Positions 1-10,828 of a stretch of 64,000 nucleotides of DNA are shown in pieces. The DNA lies in the NCBI GenBank assembly GCA_027605045.1, contig JAQFWX010000155.1, forward strand, positions 1-64,000, read 5' to 3'. This stretch comes from Phallus indusiatus (taxonomy: Eukaryota > Basidiomycota > Agaricomycetes > Phallales > Phallaceae). The notes under the pieces are model-generated. The model saw only the letters and a list, made by a program, of their open reading frames with translations. It did no database searches and was not told the DNA's origin. Position 1 is the first letter of the stretch. Each line of letters opens with the position of its first letter. The position numbers were made by a program, and so were the translations under genes.

Positions 1-396
1 AAAAAGAATGGGATATATCAGCGGCAGATGATGATGTTGAAATGTAGAAAAAGAAGTGTCTGAGTGTTAATATTCAAGAAGAGAAGAGAAGTCCCACTGC
101 TCAGGTACTAAAAAGAAACGAATGTAAATTCCGAGGCTAGATAAGCAAAAAAGAGAGAGAAAAGTCTTGCGGGTAGAGGGAAGAACGATATAATTTTTGA
201 CGAACATGTTCTGAGAGTCCAAATTTAAGAAAGGAGTTAATGGGATGGAAAGGGAGGACGCGAATCTGGGTTTGATGATGGTAACCGCGGGGAGTGTGAA
301 GGGAGGAAGGGGAGGACAAGGACAAGTGACGATAGTATGACCAATAAGAAGGAAAAAAAAATAGAACTCCTTTTTCTTCCGCCAGTCTAATAAAAA
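1..396. other. 3' flank of the GH79 gene, no gene seen
   Basis: Purine-rich sequence (GA-rich on the + strand) lying downstream of the GH79 stop codon. The only open frame is a short continuation of shadow frames. It is probably 3' UTR and intergenic spacer. Confidence 0.5.
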
Positions 397-2922
397 TCAC
401 GATAACAACCGCAAGACAGCACTCGCACCGGCAAGTAAGCAGACGGCAGTCACGAGAGCACCGGAGAGTAAACCTCTTAATCCAGTCGCGTCACTACTTC
501 CGAAACTTGTGCTTCCAATTTGATTATTAAGTCCACCATATCCATTTGAAGTCGCAAGCACAGATGGGTTAATAGACGCCGTATTCTTGACCTGGACAGT
601 TGTGACAGTTGTCGAGAAGGTTCTTGCTTCAGCGGTGTTAATCGCACCAGCCTCTGCCTGTGGCGTCAGGAACACGAGAGCAGCTGAGGCTGCTGGTACG
701 GTCACGGAACATAGGTTGTTAGTTGGGTCACAAGATATTGTTTCAGTGAACTGATTCCCTTGAAGTATCCCGTTTGACGACAAAACTTCTCCGAACGTCT
801 AGCAGAAACACGTAATTAGTACGCGTTAGAAAAAAAAAGAAAGACATCGCCGCCAACCTGATTAGCATAGTAAAACGGAACGTGGTCGGCAGTAGAATTA
901 CTATGCGACCTCAACCGCCTAACGAAGACCTGACTAGGAGAGGCATTAGGCAAATTGAGGCCACTACCATCGATCGCCAACTGTGCAGTATAATCGCTGT
1001 TTCCAGTTGGATCATTTACATAGTTGATAAGCACCACCTTGGCAGGTGCGCCGTTTTCATAAATGACGTAACCAGCCATATTGTCGTTGTTGCCATTGAT
1101 TTGCAAATCGGCCACTTGAGCTGTTCCGGTCGACCCCAATGCTTCAGCAACCATAATAGCGGAATATAAAACCGGACCCATCGTCCATCCGTAACCTCTC
1201 TTCGCCGCGATCCCAGGCGGAGGTGTAATAGGCTATACAAGGTATAGTTTCCAAATTAACGCAAGAACGGCAGGAAAATACGACATGCGAACTTACGTTG
1301 TAAACGGCATTTTGCCCACCAAGGTGAAACATGGCTGCGGTAGTGTTGATAGAAACCATGGCAAGTTCGTAGTCGAGAGTCCAGAGGGCAGCTAGGAATG
1401 AATCGGATGTACCGAAGAATCCAGCACACGAGGCAGTATTCGTTTCTAACATGACATAGGGTTTGTTATGTTGCTCAGCGAGTTGCACGTCTGATACATA
1501 TCCACCAACTGTGTTAGTAACGGTACTGTGTCCGACATATAGACCGAATGCTTCGTCCACCGTAAAGGTTTGATTAGATGACTATCAAAAACTTAGTAAA
1601 TGTGTTCTACATAGCGATGCTGACATACGTTGCAGTTGTTATTAGGATCTTTTTCAAAGGAAGATGAAAGCTTTTAGTGAATGCTAAACAAGAGCAAGTT
1701 GCCTATGTTACTCACAACTAAACAGAATAGGTCAGCAACTCCGCAAGGAGGACAAACGTAAAAAAGGAACTTACTGTTCAGCGGCAAACCAAGAATAACT
1801 TTGATCAAAAATTGAGCTAAAGCCTGCATCAAAGACTTGCTCGGTGGTCCATAAGCAGCAGACACTGGGACCCATCATATTGGTCTTGTTTGTGAATGCA
1901 GAATCACTTCCAATAGCATTGAGCATAATTTCAATATCATTAACGTAGTCCGTTTGATTGTAGTCCGGATCCCGAAGCCCGTGCTGTATTTAAGAAAGGT
2001 ACGTGATAAAAAGAACAAGGTGGACAAGAAGAGAATGAGCTTACGATAGCGTATAGATCAGGTTCGTTTCCAAGTTGGAATCCTAACAGATATTTGCCCA
2101 GAATAGCTTCACTTGCATCTCCTATTTGCAGACGTGGATTTGATGTGTCATTGAATGGAATACCAAGAAACCAATAAGTTTCGGTGAGAGCCGAGATGTT
2201 GGCCAGGGCGTAGATAAGGTCGATACCCACATCAATGGTAGGCGTATTAGTCTACACAAATTATCAATTAGGACATTGAAAGAAGATAATAAAACACACG
2301 TACAGGACCATGAACATTAGATCTGTCTTTAGTAATAGTTTGGCCCCCAGGTAAACCATTTGGAAAGAAGACAGCTTTTTCTTGAGTGTTCCCGCCCACA
2401 CGAACCTTAACTTCATTATTCCTCACCCGAATATTCTCCAATACATTAAGGAATGTCGGATTGATGACCGAGCTATGAAAAAAATGTGTCCATTTCTTTC
2501 AGCGGGGACTTTGAGGTAAAAAAGTACAAAGGCGCATAGCTTACCCATTCTGACCGACTACAATTTTTTTTTCAAATTAAATATGAATAATCACTACAAG
2601 CTTTATAAGAGCGGTACAACGTACCAACTTGATCTGCAATTGACAATTCAACACTGAGTCCCATATGATTGCCTTGGACCGGCTTGGACAGGTTTGGCAA
2701 CGGGGCGGACTGCAATTGGACTACAAAGGCACCAGGGGTCGTAGTAGGTGGTGCTGGCGGTTGAGCAAATGCTTGATCATTGTGAGCAGGATAAGAAACT
2801 AAAGGTTGAACTGCCGAAGTAGCTGTCCCAGTTCCGAAAGTGACTTGGGTGTAAATTGTAACGCTGGCATGGACCGTAGCGACGAGAAGAGGGGAAAAAA
2901 GAGAGACAAGGACGGCCCGCAT
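397..2922 (-). CDS. Glycoside hydrolase family 79 (beta-glucuronidase-like), secreted, probably GPI-anchored
   Basis: Predicted secreted glycosidase. It starts with a signal peptide (MRAVLVSLFSPLLVATVHA) and a linker rich in Pro/Thr, followed by the GH79-type opening KPVQGNHMGLSVELSIADQVVGQNG and the block VRVGGNTQEKAVFF. Then come LGFQLGNEPDLYA, with the Asn-Glu acid/base pair, and YVMLETNTASCAGFFG, with the presumed nucleophile Glu. The C-terminal all-beta domain (QINGNNDNMAGYVIYENGAPAKVV) ends in a hydrophobic stretch of about 20 residues (GALVTAVCLLAGASAVLRLLS). This looks like a GPI-attachment signal after a Ser/Gly-rich stretch. There are at least nine exons, one of only 13 nt (2545-2557) encoding part of VVGQNGS. 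The family removes glucuronic acid or 4-O-methyl-glucuronic acid from arabinogalactan or proteoglycan-type glycans; the exact substrate cannot be read from the sequence. It lies tandem to and downstream of the phosphopantetheinyl transferase. Confidence 0.88.
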
Positions 2923-3292
2923 TTATATATACTCGTTATATAAATGTATATATAATATATATAAGCGGAGAAAATGAGGTGGAGAACTTTTAAATGGATT
3001 GTGGTTGAGAAAGGATTCCGGATCAGAGGAGGAGGGGAGATGGAGGAAGGATGCGAAGGTACCGTACGGGGAACCACCACACAGCTATGACTTAGACGCC
3101 CGTTTACCGGAGATTACCTATAACCGTGACTGCCGAAAAAGTCACTCGGTGTGTATCTGCAATAATGCCCTTGGCAAACAAATCTGTTTTAATTTACTTG
3201 CTTTTGTAACCAAGAACAGACTACTTATAATAATCATACAGACGAGACGCGATAAAAAAAGAAGGAAAACAAAAAAAGAAAACGGAGCCCCT

Positions 3293-4649
3293 TCAAGCCG
3301 ATATAGCAAATTTACCTGCGTTTGAGCCCGCGCTCGCCGACGACGATGCCGCTGTTGTCGTGCTGGGTCCGCTCGCAACAGTGGGTGTACTAGAACTCGC
3401 ATTGCCAGTCAAAGTTCCCGGTGGCGGTTTTGGCAATCCGGCAATAATGCTTTCAGCATTGACAAAATGCAACCAACTCTTCATCTCATTCACATTCTCT
3501 TCCCATACAAACTTGGTCGTTTTTCCACCCCGATACAATGCGGACGAACACTGATACGTTTCTTCCAACAATAACGAGTGCCTAACAACCCCGAGATTCG
3601 CCTTGAATAGTCGGAACTCCCATCCCAGTAGCGGCTTCCCGTCCACCATCATTGACTCTTCCGGTATATTACAGTCGATTCGGCTATAATCAAAACCTGC
3701 AGGCTGCCCTAACGCCTTGATGTACGCGGACTTGATCGTGAGTAGTATACATAAACGCCGTAAAATTACTTCGTCTTTCAACTTGCCATCCAAAACTAGT
3801 TCCTCATTTGGAGTTAGCTATAATGAATGAGAGGTCGTCATCATCGTTGTAAGAGGCAAGTAGCAGGACCGGTCGCACGCACCTTATGGGCAAAGGAGTC
3901 GGCAAACTTGCGAGCAGATATCCCACGCGGCACAATGAGTTGCATGATGTCGATTCCAATGTTAATCACCTGAGGCTTGTTACCATACGCAAACGCTATC
4001 GTCACCAGCGAATCGCCTCTTGCTGTATCATAGCCAAAGACCTGGGTAGAATCTGCACACCCCTACTTTAAGATAAGAACGGCGTTCCATGTTACCGGAA
4101 TACGAAACGAGGAAGAGTGAAGGATGTGGGAAGAATGGAGGGGGGCGAGGAAGAGAGGAAAAGAAAGTTTAGCTTACAAAGTAATCTTTCCCATTTTTGG
4201 TGACATTATGACACCACTGTGAAGGTGGTACTGTAGGATGTTCTCGCCACAGAACAACGGAAGGCAATAGCTTCGAAAGAACATATCCTAAAGAACAAGG
4301 TTCAATCTCGAGGGCCAACGAAAGAGACGGAACGAGAAACCACATACTGAAAGCATCATTTCTATTAGCAAACTTTTCAGCTTTTACTCGCGCTTTGGGA
4401 TCTACCAAGTTTAAACATGTGGCAAACTCCTAGAAAAAGGAACTACTAGTTCAGAAACCAAAAGAACAGCCATAATCTCAGATAATGTTTGCGACAAACC
4501 TCTCTCGAAATTTTCCTACCTATCGATACAGCCCATATTTGCATGAACGGTTGGGACCCATTGACGGTGCTCGCATCCTGCGCTGGCACCAAGGTGGTAG
4601 TAGTGGTAGTAGTCATGGACATGGACATGGAAGGTACGTTTTCAGACAT
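3293..4649 (-). CDS. 4'-phosphopantetheinyl transferase (Sfp/Lys5 type)
   Basis: Transfers phosphopantetheine from CoA to carrier proteins such as aminoadipate reductase, fatty-acid, polyketide or peptide synthases. The start at 4649 gives MSENVPSMSM..., with a Thr-rich stretch and then the family-typical MQIWAVSIGRKISRE. Following exons carry DPKARVKAEKFANRNDAF, LPSVVLWREHP, the N/H-V-T-K-N-G-KDYF block, and VFGYDTARGDSLVTIAFAYG. NIGIDIMQL has the metal-binding Asp, and it is followed by KFADSFAHK. The last exon encodes LTPNEELVLDGKLKDEVILRR, then LTIKSAYIKALG, then GWEFRLFKANLGVVRHSL. The segment equivalent to the conserved (W)xxKEAxxK motif reads LTIKSAYIKA, so the metal-coordinating Glu is Ser here. 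The C-terminus ends in a Ser/Thr/Ala-rich tail. There are five exons. The fold assignment is firm; activity is uncertain because of the KE-to-KS change. Confidence 0.82.
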
Positions 4650-7600
4650 GCAACAATGCGATAACGATTTTTTATGCACCGAAAAGGAAACCCCCGCGAA
4701 AATGCGAACAACAACAAAACAACGAAAACAACAGCGACCAACAACAACCAAATTGCAGCCCCAGCACCAGCACCAGCGGCAGATGCTATAGTTGTGGCAT
4801 CCGGCCAAGTAGCCGGTGGGTGTCCGTTTTTGAAGTAAAATGGCATAACTGACATAAGCCAGTGTTTGTGTGCGTGCTATTTTTTTATGTTTTTCTTCCC
4901 CTTCACATCGAGGTTCATTACGGTTCAGGATACGGATAAGTCTTAGTTTATGGCATCGACACGTGTATCGATTGAACTAATGTCAATTTCAAGCCCCGAA
5001 TTTGTTCCCCCTTCGCACTCCTATTTGACTTTTGGGAATTTATATAAAATCATTGATGGGTGGAAATACACACAAAAATTTTATTGTAAACCTTATTAGC
5101 AGTCGCGCTCATAGACCACATTTATTCAGAATTTTTAGAGGATTTCCAATTCCACAACCCGCATTACTTGTAGCTGGCATGCAGGGAAAAAATCTGGATT
5201 ATGACGTCTGGGCATCAGGAAGGTTATCTATTAATAATAATATTCAAAAAATAATAAATTCGAGAGAAAAATATTGGTGGTGGGCAAGAATCTCATAGGG
5301 CGTGCTTCATTCCAGGTGCACAGCATTGAAGATGGACTGTAATGAGGACAGACCATAGTTAGGCGCTAAGCTCCGTATATAATAAAAGACTGACACTCCT
5401 CAAATTGTACATGCACTACTATCAACACGGCATCCTCCATATTGAACAAAACGCAAAAGGCAAAGAAAAGATTTCAAAGATCGGGGATTTATGTTAACCA
5501 GAAAATAATTAAACCAAAAAAGAAATCGCTGAGTATTACATCTCCAGTGTCAGCGCCCATCGCGCCTCAGGCTTTCTGAACGTTCATGATCTTCGAACCA
5601 CATACTGTGCAGCATCATATCATATCATATCATGTCACGATATAAAATAAAGTTTCGCTCTTTTAAACCGGCTCCGCAAAAGAGAAATTCTTACGCACAA
5701 AAATAATAAACGATATAAATCGTGTCATAATAAGTTGCTGCGAAATCATAGAAGGCGAGGGAAGATGATGACACTGCGAATTGGATTTCGGCGAGGATCC
5801 GGCCATTACAAGCTCATTTCAAACGTGTTTTCTGCAGCCGAACGCGCAGGGTTAAGCTGGTTCCCGTTCAAGTAACTGCATACGTACAATAGCGTACAAT
5901 ACGGAATTTTGCAGCTATGATGGTACAGGCAAGTTCACCCTTCAAAAAGGCCATGCACTCCAGACTAACCCTTTAGTTTTTGCTTCCGCCCATTCTCGTC
6001 TCGCTTAGATATGCATCAGCCTCTCAAGTATTTATCGGGTAAATTCACTCGTGCTTACCGTGATACCACTCGGCGAACAGCGCGCTCTCACACCCCTTGG
6101 CAGCTCTATCAATGTACAGGGATATACGAGTTGAGCCTGGCACGGAGCTCAAGTACGTACAGAAGGCGAGTTGTGCGTATCATGATATTTCATGGCACTG
6201 GACTCAGGTACATTTACAAATACTGCAAAGCTGTAGCAGCTCAAGTCAGCCAAGGCAAAACTTTGCAAATTGTAAATCACGATATCTCCTTTCTGTTTGT
6301 CTATTTTTGAAACCCGCGTCATATCAGAACTTAGTTCCGAATCCCCAAATGTACAAAATGCGGTTCACGGTTCATGCACTGCTAATAGTGGTGAGTAACT
6401 TGCTTTTTGTGAGCCATGGCCCTATAGCGTCCAGATCGTGTGTTTCCTATTTTTTGATCTCGATATTCAAGGGTTCTCTTGCAATCCAAGGCCGCCGAGA
6501 CGCCAGCATTGTTAATCCATACTCCTATTAGTCTGATAGTAATGACAGCATTCACATACATGCATACCATACCCCGCACGACTTTTTCCCCTACCGTCCC
6601 GAACAAGTAGTCATATGTGCGCCCAAACCTGCATTTACACCCCCGACCATAGTTTTTAGTACAAAATTCCCAAATCGGATCTCACGCCACAAGTCCTGTC
6701 GCCCAAATGAGGAATGGATGTTCTCCAGCCAATATCTACACCTCGCGACTTATTTAAATACATAAGCATCGCGCGCGCAGGTTCGTCCATATCAAGTTTC
6801 TTGATTTAAAGATCAATGATGCACATACTGTTTTAATCGTGCGTTCGGCAGCTTCTCGTTATCAATGAATTTAAATCCACTTTCGCTAGTACGTACCCGC
6901 GTTGACTAAACTCTAAACATGATAATCTATGACGAAGGTAATAACTTGTGGAACCATGGACGAAGTTGAAAGAAAACGTCATATTTAGACTCCGGGACTC
7001 AAACGAATGATGCGATGGAGCTAACTAACACGAAGCCTGATTCTTCCGTGATCTAGCCGTTATACCAGTTGGGAAATTCTTTTTCACAGCTAACATCAGC
7101 GTATTCAAAACGCCATCCCTGTAGTAAAATTCTCAAAGAAAGAATTCTTAATTCATATGAAACTAAAAGAAATCAAACTTTAATTATCACACGCGATTAC
7201 ACGAAGAATAAAAGAACGGTCGTCATCCTATTTCAACCAGATTTGTCTGTGATTTTTCCCATACACGTATTGATCCATACGCCAGAAATCACTCTTCCGA
7301 CTCGTCTGCGATTAGCCGAGGTTATACGAAATTGATAGCTTACTTACTTAGGCTACATAAGTAACACGCGCATGCATACATATATCTAACGAGCTTCTCT
7401 GAAGAGCTGTCGAAGATACCAATAAACCAGAGGTTCGTACCGTGACGTAAAATGAATATTGAGAGCGCTGATTCATTTATTTATTTGAACGATACCGTTA
7501 TCATCTGAGCCATGGGTCGTCCTGAAATACAGGTGAACAGCAAGGATGTAACTTATAATCATGATTATTTGATCGGATTGGATAAAGTCAAAAAAGCATC

Positions 7601-9886
7601 AAGCGGACACCTTTGAAATAAGGTTTTCCCAGCCTGCTTCAAGACTGAGGTGCCGAAAGCTGAAATATGAAATCAGGCCGCCCATGGAATCTGAAGTGGC
7701 TTCGAATAGCAGATATCAAAAAAGCACCGCCAGTTGAAGTACAGAAGGTGAGAGAATACCTTCGCATTGGACCAAAGCTAAGCGGAAGTTGGTTCTACTG
7801 TTCCTTTTAGTTCCCTCTCTGAGAATACCGTGGACTTCCATTGTGTGTAGTGCTCTTCTTCTTGCTTAAGGGCTCTTACTTATCCATTATATGAACCAAG
7901 GCACTTGCTTGATGGGTTCCCAAGAAATTGATGAAAACGTTTGATCCATCCACTTCAATTCGCTGAGAAAACGTGAAATACACGTTGATACAATTTAAGG
8001 GCATTGCGAGCGACAGCTTTAAATTGACCTCTCAGTTCGTAACGGCCGGGAACGGAAAGAGAATAATCTTCGCACTCAGCTCAGGAAAACGCGTTGTGCC
8101 TTTTTACCTAGTAAGCCGATGAATGCCTCTTAATGCCAACTCGCCTCATCTCTAATACCCACTAAGTACTACTGCCATTAATGACGAAACCATCCAGCCA
8201 ATGCTTCATTTCGGCTGAGCAATAAACGTGTTTTAAAAGAGCGAGCGATCATCGCGTGCAGTCCAACATTTGCATGCATAACAATGGGATCGCCTTTTCG
8301 ACGTTAAGTTATAAAAACCAGGTCTTCCAAGAGATGTCATAAATTATCGCCTGATACGACACGAGTCAGTAAAGCAGTTGCCACTGGCTAGGCAGGCTGG
8401 TAAATCTTTTATGAGGAAAACGAAGCTGACATCTCTTTTTAATTGCGCCACTTGAGCAACTGTCGCGTGATGTATTAAATCAATGATTTCCAATATTTGA
8501 TTTTCATATCTTTCTCTTCGTGTCAATGATTGGGCCAAGGCGAAAAACTTGCGTTGTCATTGCGCTCGGATGATAGTAGAGAATGCGAGCGTCAAATGAG
8601 CGCTACACCTGCCGTGATGCCGTACAGTCACGTGTCCTTTTGCGTGACTAAACGTGTTTACGTTGGAGTTCCTTGCCTTGGATCTTCTCTTGACCTTCTC
8701 AGGCTTTCACTTATTGACATGATTCTGGACCGTTTTAACGCGAACTGAGACAATAAGGCGATACTTGCTATCTAGATTACTCAATATCTTGACTGTAAAT
8801 CAAGATCGCAGTGCCTACGCGACCTCAACACCCCCAGCCTGGCGATTGTTGGGCAACTACGTGCCATCTAACCCTCGTGTATAGATTCTGCCACCATCAG
8901 AAAATGTCGAATTTTCTTCTTCCTGTCAATATATAAATATAGGTGCCTATGTATACGTCGACGTCTGGTGGAATTTACAAATGACTTGGCGAGCGGCGAC
9001 AAATTGCAAAATACTTTGGGCTTCTTAGGCTGCGATACATGAGTCACTCAGACTAACTGGTAGTGCACGCTTGCCATTTGGCAATCTATGTGAAAAGAAA
9101 ACAACAAACTTAAAAAATTTGATCTACAGAAATCATATAATTATATTTAAGTGGCACGTATGTTGTTCGTTCCTAGCGCTCTCACACACTAATAATCGGA
9201 CTTTTCTCTTTTGAACATCGGAAAGGTTCTTAACCTTAGGGTGCGGAAACAGCTCGTTTTTTAGATGAAAAAACCAAGCCTGCATGCTCCTCTCATCCAT
9301 CCCGGTGTTACCATCCGATATGATATTGTATTTGCCGGAGCAGCCTGAGGTGTTCTTTGTGGCGCTCTTGAGAATATCTTATAGGTTGACACTTTGGCAC
9401 TGCGCGCGCGCGCCGTTTGAAGTGCCAAGTTTGCGTCACAAGACTTATGTAGTCAACGAATCTCAAGAAGTTTTCTATGTATGTCGTTTTTTTTTGATTT
9501 TTATATAAATTGTCTTAGCAGATGGTTTGATCGCCGGACACCGTCACTGAATTCAATTCAATTCAGCTAACCTATAAAATGAACTTGAAATGAACTCGAG
9601 AGCACAGCATGTTTATACAAGTCTAGCTTTTAGCAAGGCACGTACCCTTTTTCGCTTATCTTTGAACTTTCATTTCATGATATCACTCGATTATGGAAAA
9701 AATTGGACTGGTTCTGGAATAACACATGTTCAAGTAGATTAAATTCCAGAATTCTGTTTTCAAGAATTTCCGATGATGTTCTTATGTATTTATTTTGTTA
9801 GTTCTGTATACAAAGCGGAGTATTTATATTCCAGTCCTTTCAATGGAAAAGGCAGGTCTCAATTGACACCAGCGTTGTGATTCGCT
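4650..9886. other. Gene-poor region
   Basis: About 5.2 kb with many stop codons in all frames and no frame resembling a known family. It contains simple sequence such as ATCAT repeats near 5616-5633 and AT-rich stretches. One weak two-exon micro-ORF at 6358-6531 is listed separately. The base composition is patchy, and no transposon ends or coding relics were recognised. Confidence 0.5.
6358..6531 (+). CDS. Possible tiny secreted peptide gene (two exons, weak)
   Basis: An ATG at 6358 opens MRFTVHALLIV, which looks like the start of a signal peptide. A good donor (GTGAGT at 6391) follows directly. Splicing to the AG at 6470-6471 adds GSLAIQGRRDASIVNPYSY and stop, giving a 30-residue peptide with a dibasic RR. 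A second AG about 19 nt further downstream instead gives AAETPALLIHTPISLIV..., which vaguely recalls secreted Ser/Thr-rich KNH-like proteins and runs to a stop near 6609. Neither model has homology I can name, and a decayed gene is equally possible. Confidence 0.22.
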   Translation: MRFTVHALLIVVSNLLFVSHGPIASRSCVSYFLISIFKGSLAIQGRRDASIVNPYSY

Positions 9887-10828
9887 CTAGGCAGTAGCGG
9901 CTGAGACTTTGGCGTATGCCTCTTTCACAGAAGGCCTTTCCATCAATGATTCGTAGTATTTGGTGAGATTGGGGTACTTTTCTGCATCCAAATCTAAACC
10001 GGCAAAACCTTTAACGTGAATCCCTATAAAAATATTTGGTAATTCTTATTGCCGGTTAGAACTTGAGTAGATACAACTCACATGGAAGCACAGAGCAATC
10101 TGAATAATTGGTCTGTACGGTTAGAAGTCGCTTGAGACAATGGAAAAAGTTGTCACTCACCAACAATAGTAAAGTGATGTCCACAAATATAATCACCCTG
10201 TTCGGCTAAACGCTTCTCCAAAACATCCCAGGTGCGATGAGCCTCCTTCTTGTATCGCTCATACACGGAGTCATGAATGTCCTTGATGGGATGAAAGTGT
10301 TTCCAGTATACCGCCTGCTCCGTCATAACATTCTGTCCAGAATTCTAGAAAGACGCTTATACATAATTACCTCAAATTCAGGACTATATTGAACTCACAG
10401 AAAAGTAAAGCCAAACATGAATATCAGTACGGTCTTTGAGATCCGTAGCAAAAAGCTTGTTTTCTTTGTCGAAGCGCTCTACGAGGTATAACAAAATAGC
10501 ACCAGATTCCCAAATGACGTAGTCCCCATTAGTATGGTCGACAAGAGCCGGGACACGTCCGTTGCTAGATAGAAACCTTAAATCAATGAATCACTTGGGA
10601 TATAAATAAAACGAACGCACGGATTAATTTTGAGAAAGTCGGGTGATTTGATGCCGTTGGGACCATCACCGAAATCCTGCAAGTTCATTAAGACAAAATT
10701 AACCATCTGAAAGATGGAAGTGTAACCTTGTGGACTAATTTGTAGGTGACTCCTAATTCTTCCGCAGCAATGACAAGCTTCATGGGATTAGGGACGGCAT
10801 TGGAAATATAGATTGTTACGTCGGACAT
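9887..10828 (-). CDS. Glutathione S-transferase, Ure2-like
   Basis: Cytosolic GST that conjugates glutathione to electrophiles or reduces peroxides. The start at 10828 gives MSDVTIYISNAVPNPMKLVI, a thioredoxin-fold N-domain, then AAEELGVTYKLVHK. The glutathione-binding block follows as DFGDGPNGIKSPDFLKINP, then NGRVPALVDHTNGDYVIWES with GAILLYLVERFD. The helical C-domain is WLYFSNSGQNVMTEQAVYWKH, EKRLAEQGDYICGHHFTIVD, CSVLPWGIHVKGFAGLDLD, and ends YPNLTKYYESLMERPSVKEAYAKVSAATA. NGxVPALVD and ESGAILLYL are Ure2/YfcG-type signatures. Six exons splice cleanly with GT-AG borders; the Trp in VLPW is split by an intron. Length (about 230 aa) is normal for the family. Confidence 0.93.

Noticed and set aside
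5032..5298. 88-codon plus frame MGIYIKSLMGGNTHKNFIVN
   Set aside because: AT-rich, with no splice context or family likeness; probably chance.
5616..5633. ATCAT-type simple repeats (also near 25290)
   Set aside because: Ordinary microsatellites; too few copies and no spacers, so not a CRISPR-like array, and none is expected in a fungus.
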